Part shown: positions 1 through 8,716 of the stretch, piece by piece
Numbering within the stretch: position 1 is the first letter of the stretch
How the letters are laid out: every line of letters starts with the position of its first letter
Assembly (NCBI RefSeq): GCF_022458865.1
Contig: NZ_JAJNMU010000007.1
Coordinates: 62,001 to 126,000 of the forward strand
DNA: 64,000 nucleotides
Source of the DNA: Paenibacillus periandrae
GTDB taxonomy: Bacteria > Bacillota > Bacilli > Paenibacillales > NBRC-103111
Reading direction: 5' to 3'
The notes under the pieces: generated by a model
The model's database searches: none
Told to the model about the DNA's origin: nothing
What the model saw: only the letters and a program-made list of their open reading frames with translations
Position numbers and translations under genes: made by a program

Positions 1-2687
1 GATTCCTTCACATTTTCAAGATTTGCATTTGGAAGCATTACAGTACCCGTTGTATTCGTCGGTATAATGACTTCAACGGTGAACTGCCGCCCCTGTTTGC
101 TCCAACCTGAAACAATAGTCCCGTACCGGGATTCATATTTCGCCGATGCATAAGACAACCCACAATCAACAGCCGGCTGGATGTTAATTTTCTTATAACT
201 CACTTGCTCTTTTTGGAGACCCCCAATTTCACGGTAAAGCCAATCGCCAACGCAACCAAACGCATAATGATTAAAGGACATGGAAGAAACTTTGCCATCT
301 GGTTGGATTGCGCTCCAGGATTCCCAAATGGTAGTCGCGCCTCGTTCCACTTCATACAGCCATGATGGACATTCTGTTTGAAATAATAGCTTATATGCAA
401 TTTCTCGTTTGCCATATTTACAGAGAACGTCCAATAAGAAAGGAACGGAAACGAATCCCGTATCAAGCCGATAGCCATTAACTTCTATAAGGCCAACCAA
501 TTGATCCACAACTTTGCTGCGAACCTCTTCCGGAACAAGTTCAAACTGGAGCGCCAACACATATGCACCTTGATAATGTGCCGTCAGCATCCCTTCATCA
601 TTAAGGTATTCTTCTGAAAATGCATTCCGAATATGCCCATTCAGCACCGAATACTCCTCTGCGTCTGAGTGTCTGCCTAGTATGGCGGCAATTTTAGAAA
701 GGAGCAACGTAGAATAAGCAAAGAAAGATGTCGATACAACTTCTTTTGTCATCATGGCGCTCTCCGTTGGAGTGGCGGCACTCGGGAACAACCAGTCGCC
801 AAAATGATATCCGGTATTCCATAGATACTTCTGTCTTTCCTTTTGCTCATCATCCATTTGTTCATAGTTGTCCGGCATCTCATCTTCCGCTGTCCGGCGA
901 ACATAACTGATCCAACGAACCATGGAATCATAAAATTCCTCAAGCACTTGAATATCGCCATAAGCTTGAAATAAAGCCCATGGGACGATAATAATGGCAT
1001 CTCCCCAACCTGCTGAAGAATCTTTTCCCATCAACGTATGGTCTATATATCGAAAACTTTTATGGTAAGGAGCTCCATTCGGTATCTCTCCATTTGGCAG
1101 TTGTTCAAGCGCAAGATTACCGAGCCACCGTGTTAAAAATACGTGCACGTCCATATTGAATGCCGCGGTGGGTACGAATACTTGAATATCTCCAGACCAA
1201 CCGGCACGCTCCCTTTGCGGACAATCCATGGGTATCGACAGCATATTCGATTTCTGACTCCATACAATGTTTTGCTGTAAACGATTAATTCTCTCATCAG
1301 AACATTCAAAAGAGCCCGTATATCTCATATCTGAAGACAGTACAATAGCCGTAAAGTGTTCAGGCAGAACGATCCCCGGATATCCTGTAACCTTCACATA
1401 GCGGAACCCGTGAAAAGTGAAGCTGGGTTCAAACGATTCAGGTTCACCTCCGCGAAGAATATAGATATCCTTTTGATCTTTATGCCTTCCCATAATATTG
1501 TTGAGAAAATTCCCTTGTTCATCCAACACTTCGGTATGTTCCAGTATAATTTCGGTGCCTGCCGGCCCTGTTACACTCATGGAAACACGCCCCGCCATCA
1601 CTTGCCCAAAATCGACTACCGTTTCTCCTTTAGGAGTCGTTATCACTTGAACAACAGGAAGTTTTTCAACAACACGAACGGGCTCACCATAATGTGCCAC
1701 TAAATTGGAGATATCAAAATGTGCTACGTCAACATGATCCCAACTGGAATCGTCGTAATCCGGTAGTGCCCAACCATCCTTCATCAGTCTGGCGTCCACT
1801 TTTTCACCAATGAACTGATCTGAATAAAGGATATGACTGAATGATGATTTAACATGGCTATCGGAAACGATTATCTCCTGTATTCCGTCTTCGTATTCGA
1901 GTTCCAGTTGGAACAACAGACCTAGCCTATCGCCATATTGGCAGCTGTTTCCGGAGAGACCAATTCGTCCGGCATACCAGCCATCCGACAAAATAGCACC
2001 TAGAGCATTTGCACCCTTCTTCACCAGATCTGTTACTTCGTAAGTTTGATATTGAAGATATCGATCGTAAGATGTGAACTCGGGCGCAAGTTCCTGGTTG
2101 CCTACTTTTTGTCCATTAATTTGGAACACATAAGTGCCGTGAGCTGTTGCATAAAGTCTTGCCTTGCGTAAATTGGATGGAATAAAAAATGATTTTCGCA
2201 GCAAAGGACATGGGTGCAAAATGGACGTATCCGTCGGTTCGTTGTATTGCAAGGCTTCACGTAAGCTTAATATAGAGTCCTCGACTACAGGCTCTTGTTT
2301 GGGCTCGATCCACAGCGCTTTCCAATCTTCCCGCTGCATGAGCCCCATTTCCCAATAAGCTACCATGCTCCATACCGATTCTGCCCCTGTCTGGTCCCAT
2401 ACCTTCACACGCCAGTAATACCTTTTTCTGGATGTTAATTGTTCGCCCTCATAAACGCAAAATACCGATTCGTCCGATTGAACTTTACCTGAATCCCAAA
2501 TGAGGCCGGTACCTTGCAATAGTTTTTCTTCAGTATCGGCAACCATGATGCGATAAGCCGCTTGAAGCACCCCTCGCCTGACTGATTTCAATTGCCAGCT
2601 AAACCGCGGGACCAGAATATCGATTCCGACCGGGTTTACCATTGACTCGAATAAAAGCTGTCCTACCTCTAAATCCTCCAGTGCCAT
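1..2687 (-). CDS. Alpha-L-rhamnosidase, GH78 family (C-terminus cut by the window edge)
   Basis: Predicted to release terminal alpha-L-rhamnose from glycans or glycosides. The minus strand is open from an ATG at 2687 to the left edge (895 codons), preceded by a strong AGGAGG at 2697-2702. The order is GH78-like: N-terminal Fn3-like segment (MVNPVGIDILVPRFSW), beta-sandwich domains, then an (alpha/alpha)6 barrel. The barrel motif CPQRERAGWSGD has its likely general-acid Glu at 1209-1211, and TTIWESWS has the likely base Glu at 321-323. No signal peptide is visible, so the enzyme is probably cytoplasmic and acts on imported oligosaccharides. It reads away from the AraC gene at 2867, its probable regulator. 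It is a paralogue of the GH78 at 34187. The usual length is about 900 residues, so only the last few are missing. Family certain; exact substrate unknown. Confidence 0.93.
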   Translation of the reverse strand, partial: MALEDLEVGQLLFESMVNPVGIDILVPRFSWQLKSVRRGVLQAAYRIMVADTEEKLLQGTGLIWDSGKVQSDESVFCVYEGEQLTSRKRYYWRVKVWDQTGAESVWSMVAYWEMGLMQREDWKALWIEPKQEPVVEDSILSLREALQYNEPTDTSILHPCPLLRKSFFIPSNLRKARLYATAHGTYVFQINGQKVGNQELAPEFTSYDRYLQYQTYEVTDLVKKGANALGAILSDGWYAGRIGLSGNSCQYGDRLGLLFQLELEYEDGIQEIIVSDSHVKSSFSHILYSDQFIGEKVDARLMKDGWALPDYDDSSWDHVDVAHFDISNLVAHYGEPVRVVEKLPVVQVITTPKGETVVDFGQVMAGRVSMSVTGPAGTEIILEHTEVLDEQGNFLNNIMGRHKDQKDIYILRGGEPESFEPSFTFHGFRYVKVTGYPGIVLPEHFTAIVLSSDMRYTGSFECSDERINRLQQNIVWSQKSNMLSIPMDCPQRERAGWSGDIQVFVPTAAFNMDVHVFLTRWLGNLALEQLPNGEIPNGAPYHKSFRYIDHTLMGKDSSAGWGDAIIIVPWALFQAYGDIQVLEEFYDSMVRWISYVRRTAEDEMPDNYEQMDDEQKERQKYLWNTGYHFGDWLFPSAATPTESAMMTKEVVSTSFFAYSTLLLSKIAAILGRHSDAEEYSVLNGHIRNAFSEEYLNDEGMLTAHYQGAYVLALQFELVPEEVRSKVVDQLVGLIEVNGYRLDTGFVSVPFLLDVLCKYGKREIAYKLLFQTECPSWLYEVERGATTIWESWSAIQPDGKVSSMSFNHYAFGCVGDWLYREIGGLQKEQVSYKKINIQPAVDCGLSYASAKYESRYGTIVSGWSKQGRQFTVEVIIPTNTTGTVMLPNANLENVKE

Positions 2688-2696
2688 ATTGCTTAT

Positions 2697-2866
2697 CCTC
2701 CTCATTAATCCGTTTTCAACAAATGTTAGCAGCATTATTATCCGAATCAAATATAGACTTTTTTTCTGATATATCCTTATGATACGATAGTCTAAACTTC
2801 ATTCAAATATCCATACCAAGCCTATTTATTAACCATATCAAACATTCGTACGCAAGGAGAGATTTT
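2697..2866. promoter_or_regulatory. Divergent intergenic region between GH78 and araC
   Basis: AT-rich spacer of about 180 bp carrying both promoters. It contains the GH78 ribosome-binding site (AGGAGG on the minus strand, 2697-2702) and the araC site (AAGGAGA at 2853-2859, 7 bases before the GTG). A short inverted pair, TAGACT at 2754-2759 and AGTCTA at 2789-2794, flanks a TATGAT-like -10 box. It is a possible AraC site but may be chance. Confidence 0.4.
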
Positions 2867-3844
2867 GTGGACATACAGGAAGTGGCTCCATTCCTCTGGA
2901 GTATTGATGAATTGGAACGCAAACATTGGGGACAGCCTTGGCTGCTGCAGCATCCCGGTGACATATCTGCCGACAAAAAAATTAGCGAAAGCTACTTTTT
3001 TAAAACAGACCAGCACATCGTCATGAACAAACATCCCCGATTTGCTATTGTTCAAGAACATCGCCATGAATTCATTGAAATGAGTTATGTCTATGCTGGA
3101 GCTCTTACTCAAACGATAAATAACAAAAGGATAACTTTGTCGGAAGGTCAACTTATTATTTTAGATACTAATGTTGTCCATTCCATCGAAGCAACCAGTG
3201 AGAACGATATTATCATTAATTGCTTGATGAGAAAAAGCTATTATGACAGTCATTTAATCCACAGCTTAGCGGGAAACAATTTGCTCACCGAATTTTTTGT
3301 AAATGCCGTATATAAAAGCCAAGAACAAAGTGAGTACATGATATTTCCGTCAGAAGGCAACTCCAAAGTTCGATATTTCATGACTGAACTGATCTGTGAA
3401 TACTATAGTTCAAACATTTGTTCCGAAGAAGCAATAAATAGTTACTTGGGGCTGCTTTTCACTGAATTGCTGCGTCTCTATAAGGATACCAAGTACGATA
3501 ACGAAATCGATAGCGGCAAGAAAACTGTAAAAATGGCGGATATCCTTCATTACATGGAGATCAATTATCAAACGATAAACCTGACTTCAGCAGCAGAGCA
3601 CTTTCATTTTCATCCGAATTATTTAAGCAAAGTAATTAAAGACTATTTCGGACAGAGCTTTATCAAAGTCATTCAGAATATTAAGCTAAAAAAGGCATGC
3701 TTGCTGCTAAAAAACACAGATCTTAATATCGCCCAGATTTCAGAACATATCGGATACAAAAACATTCATTTTTTCTATAAAAATTTCAGAAAGCATTTTC
3801 AGATGAGTCCTGCAGAATACCGTGCAGTTCATCGAAATACTTGA
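2867..3844 (+). CDS. AraC family transcriptional regulator
   Basis: 325-residue regulator with a cupin-like N-terminal sensing domain (roughly residues 45-110, including EHRHEFIEMSYV) and a C-terminal pair of AraC helix-turn-helix motifs (about 225-320, ending in MSPAEYRAV). The GTG start at 2867 has a well-placed AAGGAGA. The gene diverges from the GH78 gene, a common layout for an AraC protein that activates the neighbouring glycosidase in response to a released sugar; the sugar, presumably rhamnose, is an inference. The last 60 or so bases of this gene and the bases just after the stop occur again at 12180-12259, evidence of a past duplication or rearrangement. It faces the sulfatase gene convergently. 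Confidence 0.92.
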   Translation: MDIQEVAPFLWSIDELERKHWGQPWLLQHPGDISADKKISESYFFKTDQHIVMNKHPRFAIVQEHRHEFIEMSYVYAGALTQTINNKRITLSEGQLIILDTNVVHSIEATSENDIIINCLMRKSYYDSHLIHSLAGNNLLTEFFVNAVYKSQEQSEYMIFPSEGNSKVRYFMTELICEYYSSNICSEEAINSYLGLLFTELLRLYKDTKYDNEIDSGKKTVKMADILHYMEINYQTINLTSAAEHFHFHPNYLSKVIKDYFGQSFIKVIQNIKLKKACLLLKNTDLNIAQISEHIGYKNIHFFYKNFRKHFQMSPAEYRAVHRNT

Positions 3845-3899
3845 AAAGGGCCTGACCCAAACTAATATGGCCTGATCGCCTCCATAGAATATTGGATTT

Positions 3900-3950
3900 A
3901 AAAAATGAGGCCCAGGGATTCTCCGTTAAGACAGAATCCGCCGAAGCCTC
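3900..3950 (-). terminator. Rho-independent terminator of the first sulfatase operon
   Basis: On the minus strand a two-step hairpin (GAGGC/GCCTC outside, GGATTCT/AGAATCC inside, 3907-3950) is followed by six T at 3900-3905. It lies 80 bases after the sulfatase stop. The plus strand lacks a clean T run, so araC termination here is less certain. Confidence 0.75.
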
Positions 3951-4029
3951 TTAAAAATTTTAAACATTCATGATCTTAATGGGGAGTGTCTTTTTGCGTT
4001 TTGTAGTCAATCTATACACAAACAGCCAG

Positions 4030-5481
4030 TTACTGTGGTGATTTGGGCTTTCCAGCCTTAAACCACTGAATCATATCATTCAATTGCTGCTGTAAGGGTT
4101 GTCCTGTCAATTGTGCTTGCATCCATCCATTTCCAACGATAATCGGGTCATCCGTTTTCTCCAGCTCTACATATAAACGGTAACGCAACTGTTTGATCGT
4201 CTCTGCATGCTGCTCTTTCCCGACCGCATTGCGCAGCTCATGAGGATCTTGCTCCAAATCGTACAACTCATCTACGTCCGTCGGATTCCAAACATATTTC
4301 CAGCGGTATGTTCGGATCATCCGTTGGGTAAAAAGCCCGAATTGTTGACCGTTATAGGTGGAGACTGCTTCTTCCCTCCAATCGTCAACGTTCTGCTCTT
4401 TCCATAATGGCATTAGCGAACGTCCGTGGAAAAATTCCGGAATCAGCTGACCGGTAGCCTCCAACAGAGTCGGGGGGAGATCGAGGAAGTGGTGTACGAA
4501 TCGATTACATTCGCTACCCGGACGAATAGTTCCCGGCCAACGAACAAGGAGTGGCACTTTTACCACATCGTCGTACATGATGTAGTGCTTATCCATCATT
4601 CGGTGGCCGCCGCACATATCTCCATGATCCGACGTGTAGATGACCAGCGTGTCTTCAGCGATTCCCAGTTTATCCAAGTGAGCCAATACGCGTCCGATCG
4701 AATCATCCATTTGCGCAATTACTGCATAATATCGGGCAACAACCGGGGCCCAATCCTCCCAGGTATAGTTTTCAACGTTCCAATTGATCAACTGTTGCTG
4801 CTGGATATACGGTTTATTCCGGAAATCCTCATCAAAACTTCCCCATACCGGAATGTCCTCCGCTTTTACCGAAGAAGCGAAGGGCTCCGCCGGACAGCAA
4901 GGTAAATGCGGTTCGTTGAAATCCAGACGGATATGCCAAGGAACGCCCTCCTCGGTATATCGATCCATCCATTCACTAACTTTTCTTGCCGTAACATAGG
5001 TTTGAGTATCCTCCAAATCGGCCGGATCGGTCGTCCCTTCAAACCCATTCGCAAACAAGTTCACATTCGGATATTTTTCTTGTCGGATTCGTTTATAATC
5101 CTGATCTCCAAAATATTCATCATATCCATACGATGTCGGATCATATTGAGGATGAACATGCCACTTCCCGGCGTACGCATTGTGGTATCCAGCCTCCTTC
5201 AAATCTTTCGGCCATGCATAATGGTCCGGTTCCAATCCTTTGACCGGCAAGAAATCATAGTTGCATATCGCGCCGAAGCTTTCCGGCCGCCTCCCGCTTA
5301 AGAACGACTGGCGTGCGGGACAGCATAGCGGAATGGGCGTGTATGCTTGGGAAAAACGCATGCCTTCAGCTGCCAAACGATCGAGATGAGGCGTCTTGAC
5401 CGGATAGATCTTGCTGCTGCCTACACAGTCGTACCGATGTTGATCGGAAACAATCAGAAGTATATTCGGTCGCATTTTCAA
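4030..5481 (-). CDS. Sulfatase, type I formylglycine-dependent (module 1)
   Basis: Predicted to hydrolyse a sulfate ester on a glycan. The N-terminal metal motif NILLIVSDQHR is followed by the signature LCCPARQS, a CxPxR motif whose first Cys would become formylglycine. HGDMCGGHRMMDKH supplies further metal and sulfate ligands. Length (about 480) fits the family. There is no signal peptide, so it probably acts in the cytoplasm after import. Start choice: a GTG at 5490 sits only one base after the Shine-Dalgarno, while the TTG at 5481 lies 8 bases after GGGGAG (5490-5495) and is preferred; an ATG at 5475 is also possible. It is the last gene of the kinase-regulator-importer operon. No sulfatase-maturing enzyme is encoded in the window. 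Confidence 0.93.
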   Translation of the reverse strand: MKMRPNILLIVSDQHRYDCVGSSKIYPVKTPHLDRLAAEGMRFSQAYTPIPLCCPARQSFLSGRRPESFGAICNYDFLPVKGLEPDHYAWPKDLKEAGYHNAYAGKWHVHPQYDPTSYGYDEYFGDQDYKRIRQEKYPNVNLFANGFEGTTDPADLEDTQTYVTARKVSEWMDRYTEEGVPWHIRLDFNEPHLPCCPAEPFASSVKAEDIPVWGSFDEDFRNKPYIQQQQLINWNVENYTWEDWAPVVARYYAVIAQMDDSIGRVLAHLDKLGIAEDTLVIYTSDHGDMCGGHRMMDKHYIMYDDVVKVPLLVRWPGTIRPGSECNRFVHHFLDLPPTLLEATGQLIPEFFHGRSLMPLWKEQNVDDWREEAVSTYNGQQFGLFTQRMIRTYRWKYVWNPTDVDELYDLEQDPHELRNAVGKEQHAETIKQLRYRLYVELEKTDDPIIVGNGWMQAQLTGQPLQQQLNDMIQWFKAGKPKSPQ

Positions 5482-5516
5482 AGATTTCACTCCCCTGTCA
5501 AATAGCGTTCAGCCAC

Positions 5517-6344
5517 CTATCCTTTGACCGCTCCGCTCGACATTCCTTGAATGAATTGTTTTTGCAACACTAGAAACAGGAGAACGAGAGGTAGCGACCC
5601 GATGAAAACCGCGGCAAAAATCAAATTCCACTGATTTACGAATTCTCCTGTGAAGGAATAGATGGAGAGTGGAATCGTCCTGGCACTTTTGCCTTGCAAA
5701 AAGAGCAGCGGAACGAAAAAATCGTTCCATATGGTCAGTGTGTTCATGATTAATAATGTCGAAGTGACCGGTTTCAGCAAAGGAAACAGAATCGACCAAA
5801 ACGTGCGATAAGGGCCGCATCCGTCGATCAAAGCCGATTCCTCGATTTCTTGCGGAATGGTCTTGAAAAATGCCGAATACAAAAAAATGGAGAATGGCAG
5901 GCCAAGGGCAATGTAAATAAAAATGGGCCCCGGATATTTGCCAATCAAGTTCAACTGGCTTAAGAGCTTGTATAAAGGGATCATGGTCATTTGAAACGGA
6001 ATCATCATGCCGGAAAGGAAATACAGGAACGTGATCGTTGCCCATTTCTTCTTCCGACGGGACAGCGGGTAGGCCGCTGCGGAACTGAACAGGATAATCA
6101 GAATAACGGAAGAACCGGCAATCGCGATGCTGTTTATCATCGAGTTCGCCATCATACCTTTGTTCCAGGCGGCAACAAAATTTGACCACTCGAAGGAGGC
6201 CGGAATACTCAAAGGACCCTGCGCTAATTCTGAAGGTGCCTTGAGTGCGGCGAATACAACGATCAGGATCGGAATCAACACAACGATTGCCCATAGGGCC
6301 AGGATGAACCAGATCAAGAAGCTGTTTCGATTGTGGAGAGCCAT
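5517..6344 (-). CDS. Carbohydrate ABC transporter permease, MalG type (module 1)
   Basis: 275-residue inner subunit of a CUT1-type sugar importer with six predicted membrane segments. The cytoplasmic EAA loop is visible as EEIEESALIDGCGPYRTF and contacts the ATPase. The frame is open upstream to 6389, but that overlaps the preceding permease. The ATG at 6344 lies 1 base beyond that gene's stop and has GGGAGGT 11 bases upstream, so it is preferred. No ATPase gene is present in the module; such importers in Bacillota commonly share one MsmX-like ATPase encoded elsewhere. Confidence 0.95.
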   Translation of the reverse strand: MALHNRNSFLIWFILALWAIVVLIPILIVVFAALKAPSELAQGPLSIPASFEWSNFVAAWNKGMMANSMINSIAIAGSSVILIILFSSAAAYPLSRRKKKWATITFLYFLSGMMIPFQMTMIPLYKLLSQLNLIGKYPGPIFIYIALGLPFSIFLYSAFFKTIPQEIEESALIDGCGPYRTFWSILFPLLKPVTSTLLIMNTLTIWNDFFVPLLFLQGKSARTIPLSIYSFTGEFVNQWNLIFAAVFIGSLPLVLLFLVLQKQFIQGMSSGAVKG

Positions 6345-6345
6345 G

Positions 6346-7218
6346 TTAGTAATCGACCTCCCTTTTTCTAAGCACGGTGATTTGCACAATCGAGAAGATC
6401 AGGATGGTCACAAACATTACGACTGCAATCGCGCTCGCATACCCCATTCGGTCAAAGCTGAACGCCTGACGATACAGCAGAATGGAAAGGTTCTCCGTCG
6501 AAGTGCCCGGTCCACCGTTCGTCATGACAAAGATCGTATCGAAAATTTTGATGCCTACTATCATGTTGACAATAATATTCACTGTGAAGGATGGGGCAAT
6601 GAGCGGAAACGTGACATTCTTGAACATGCTCCATCTTCCTGCGCCATCGAGAAATGCCGCTTCATAGACATCGGCGGGGACCGACTGAAGCCCGGCGACA
6701 TAAATAATCATGGTAAACCCGACAAAATGCCAAACACTGACAAATATGATGCTATAGATGGCAAGACTGCTGTTGCCAAGCCAGTCTTGGGCGATACCGT
6801 CCAGATCGAGCATTCTGAGCAGCGTATTGATTACGCCGTCGGACGGACTGTACATATAAGCCCAGATATATCCTATTGCTAGGGCGCTTAGCATAACCGG
6901 AATCAAGTACCAGACCCGCAATATTCGATGGATTCTCCCCGTCCCCTGGAGTCCGAGGGCCAGAGTCAGTCCCAAAGCGTTCTTCACCACCGTAAGGCAA
7001 ATGGCAATAGTTAACGTATTTTTAATCGCGTTCCAAACATCCGTATCGGTCAACAGCTTGGTATAATTGCTAAATCCGATAAAATGAGTATCCGGATTCA
7101 ACCCGTTCCAATCCGTCAAGCTGTAATAAAAACTGCTAAGGACCGGGATGACCAGAAACACAGTGAAGACAACAAATGCCGGGAGAATAAACGTTCCATC
7201 AACCCAATATCTTCTCAA
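6346..7218 (-). CDS. Carbohydrate ABC transporter permease, MalF type (module 1)
   Basis: 290-residue partner permease with six predicted membrane helices and an EAA loop (VYEAAFLDGAGRWSMF). It pairs with the MalG-type subunit immediately downstream. Start choice: a GTG at 7230 overlaps the ribosome-binding site itself, whereas the TTG at 7218 sits 11 bases after GGAGG and is preferred. The first residues are then MRRYWVDGTF, directly before helix 1. Specificity comes from the upstream lipoprotein, so the substrate cannot be read from this gene. Confidence 0.94.
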   Translation of the reverse strand: MRRYWVDGTFILPAFVVFTVFLVIPVLSSFYYSLTDWNGLNPDTHFIGFSNYTKLLTDTDVWNAIKNTLTIAICLTVVKNALGLTLALGLQGTGRIHRILRVWYLIPVMLSALAIGYIWAYMYSPSDGVINTLLRMLDLDGIAQDWLGNSSLAIYSIIFVSVWHFVGFTMIIYVAGLQSVPADVYEAAFLDGAGRWSMFKNVTFPLIAPSFTVNIIVNMIVGIKIFDTIFVMTNGGPGTSTENLSILLYRQAFSFDRMGYASAIAVVMFVTILIFSIVQITVLRKREVDY

Positions 7219-7295
7219 GCGTATTTCCACCTCCCACTATAAAGTGATTTTCTCCTGTTTTCTCGTTCATTTTTTGTATGGTTCTGCTTCTCCCC

Positions 7296-7326
7296 GTAAA
7301 AATACCGGGCACAAATCTGCGCCCGG
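7296..7326 (-). terminator. Intra-operon hairpin between binding protein and permease genes
   Basis: On the minus strand CCGGGCGCA pairs with TGTGCCCGG (7305-7326) and is followed by TATTTTTA. It is a leaky terminator or mRNA 3'-stabilising hairpin that would raise binding-protein output over permease output, a known arrangement in binding-protein-dependent importers. Confidence 0.6.
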
Positions 7327-7345
7327 CCCCGCTTAGTCCATCGCA

Positions 7346-8650
7346 TTATTGCTGAGTTGCCCCATCTTTGAAGGCTTTATCCATGGTGGATATCATATCT
7401 GAGATTTTCCGGCCTGCAAAGACGTTCTGGATCTGCTGGAACATAACAGGTTGAACCGTACTCGGCCATACGGCATCAAGGAAAGAGTAGCTTCCGACTT
7501 TCAGTCCATCGGCCATATCTTTCACAGCAGGGTCCAGATCGGCGTTCACATCTTTAAATACAGAGAAAGAGTTTACTGAAGTCAGAATGGTTTGGGCAAT
7601 ATCTGGGGCTGCCAAAAACTCAAAATATTTCTTTGCTTCTACAGGATGCTTCGTCTTTGCGTAAATCGCACCATATATCGTAGGCAATGACGAAACCCAA
7701 ATTTTCTCACCCGCTTTCACATAAGGGAGCGGGAACATTCCGAGCTCAATATTCGGATTTGCCTCTTTTATCGCGGCAATCCTGCCATGCAGCGTAACCG
7801 TCATGGCTATCTTCTCCGCGGAGACCATTTGTTGCACCTGGTCATTGGAAGTGCCCAATGAATCTTTGTTGAAATAACCCTTCTCGTTCAGTCCGATATA
7901 ATCTTGCATCATTTGTTCCCAAGGCGATCCTGTAAACGTTTGCTTGCCTGCGTACATGTTCTTGTCGAAGTTCGGATCGTCACGATAAATTGCGGAAGGG
8001 GCCATCGCGTACGGGATCAGTTGGGTAACGAATTGATCCTTTAACCCAAGACCAAGCGGAATGATGCCGCCATCCTTGATTTTTTGGCATGCAGCAAGAA
8101 ATTCATCCCAATTGGTCGGGACGGCTAAGCCTAAATCCTTAAATATTTTTTTGTTATAAATGACACCGATCGTATTTTGTCTATTGGGGAAGCCATACAC
8201 TTTACCGTCCTTACTGGAAACTTCTTTGGCTGCATCCGTTAACCGACTAACCCATGGTTGGTCACTTAAATCCATGAGATAGCCAGCTTTCACAAAGGAG
8301 TCTTTTTTGGTACCGGCAAATACGGTAAAAATATCCGGTGCATCTCCCGAAGCCAGCTTCGTTTTGATAACGGTTTGAAATTGGTCGACCGGGGCGGTTT
8401 GCAGCTCGATCTTGATACCCGGATTTTTCTCTTCGAATTTGCGGTTCACCTCCGGCATATAAGCTGTATCCGAAGTATTGGCCATATACATTTTCAAGGT
8501 AACCGGCTCACTCTTTTTGCCGGCCGTTGCAGTATCCTTTTCAGATCCAGCCCCCGGCTCACCTGATCCACCACATGCAGTTGCCGTTAAAGTCAAAGCC
8601 GTCACGATCGAGAGCATTGCAGTTTTTTTGAAACGTTGTAATTTTCTCAT
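7346..8650 (-). CDS. Sugar ABC transporter substrate-binding lipoprotein (module 1)
   Basis: 434-residue family-1 extracellular solute-binding protein. A basic N-terminus and hydrophobic stretch end in a lipobox-like TATAC (Cys at residue 26), followed by a Gly/Ser/Glu-rich linker, so it should be a lipid-anchored receptor on the outer face of the membrane. Motifs typical of the family include NRKFEEKNPGIKIE near the start and APDIFTVFAG. GGGAGG lies 12 bases before the ATG. It is followed by a stem-loop and then by its two permeases. Ligand not readable; the nearby sulfatase and rhamnosidase suggest a sulfated or rhamnose-containing oligosaccharide. Confidence 0.94.
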   Translation of the reverse strand: MRKLQRFKKTAMLSIVTALTLTATACGGSGEPGAGSEKDTATAGKKSEPVTLKMYMANTSDTAYMPEVNRKFEEKNPGIKIELQTAPVDQFQTVIKTKLASGDAPDIFTVFAGTKKDSFVKAGYLMDLSDQPWVSRLTDAAKEVSSKDGKVYGFPNRQNTIGVIYNKKIFKDLGLAVPTNWDEFLAACQKIKDGGIIPLGLGLKDQFVTQLIPYAMAPSAIYRDDPNFDKNMYAGKQTFTGSPWEQMMQDYIGLNEKGYFNKDSLGTSNDQVQQMVSAEKIAMTVTLHGRIAAIKEANPNIELGMFPLPYVKAGEKIWVSSLPTIYGAIYAKTKHPVEAKKYFEFLAAPDIAQTILTSVNSFSVFKDVNADLDPAVKDMADGLKVGSYSFLDAVWPSTVQPVMFQQIQNVFAGRKISDMISTMDKAFKDGATQQ

Positions 8651-8716
8651 TCTCTAGCTAGCCTCCCTTTTTTCTTGAACACATCTTTATTTTAAAGATT
8701 ACTCAATTTATTGAAG

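Noticed and set aside
2030..2050. TTACTTCGTAAGTTT-like sequence resembling the leader repeat core
   Set aside because: It lies inside the GH78 coding region, matches only part of the core and has no hairpin after it. Probably chance.
4207..6882. Plus-strand frames opposite the sulfatase and permeases
   Set aside because: They mirror well-supported minus-strand genes with full domain sets and show no motif or start signal of their own.
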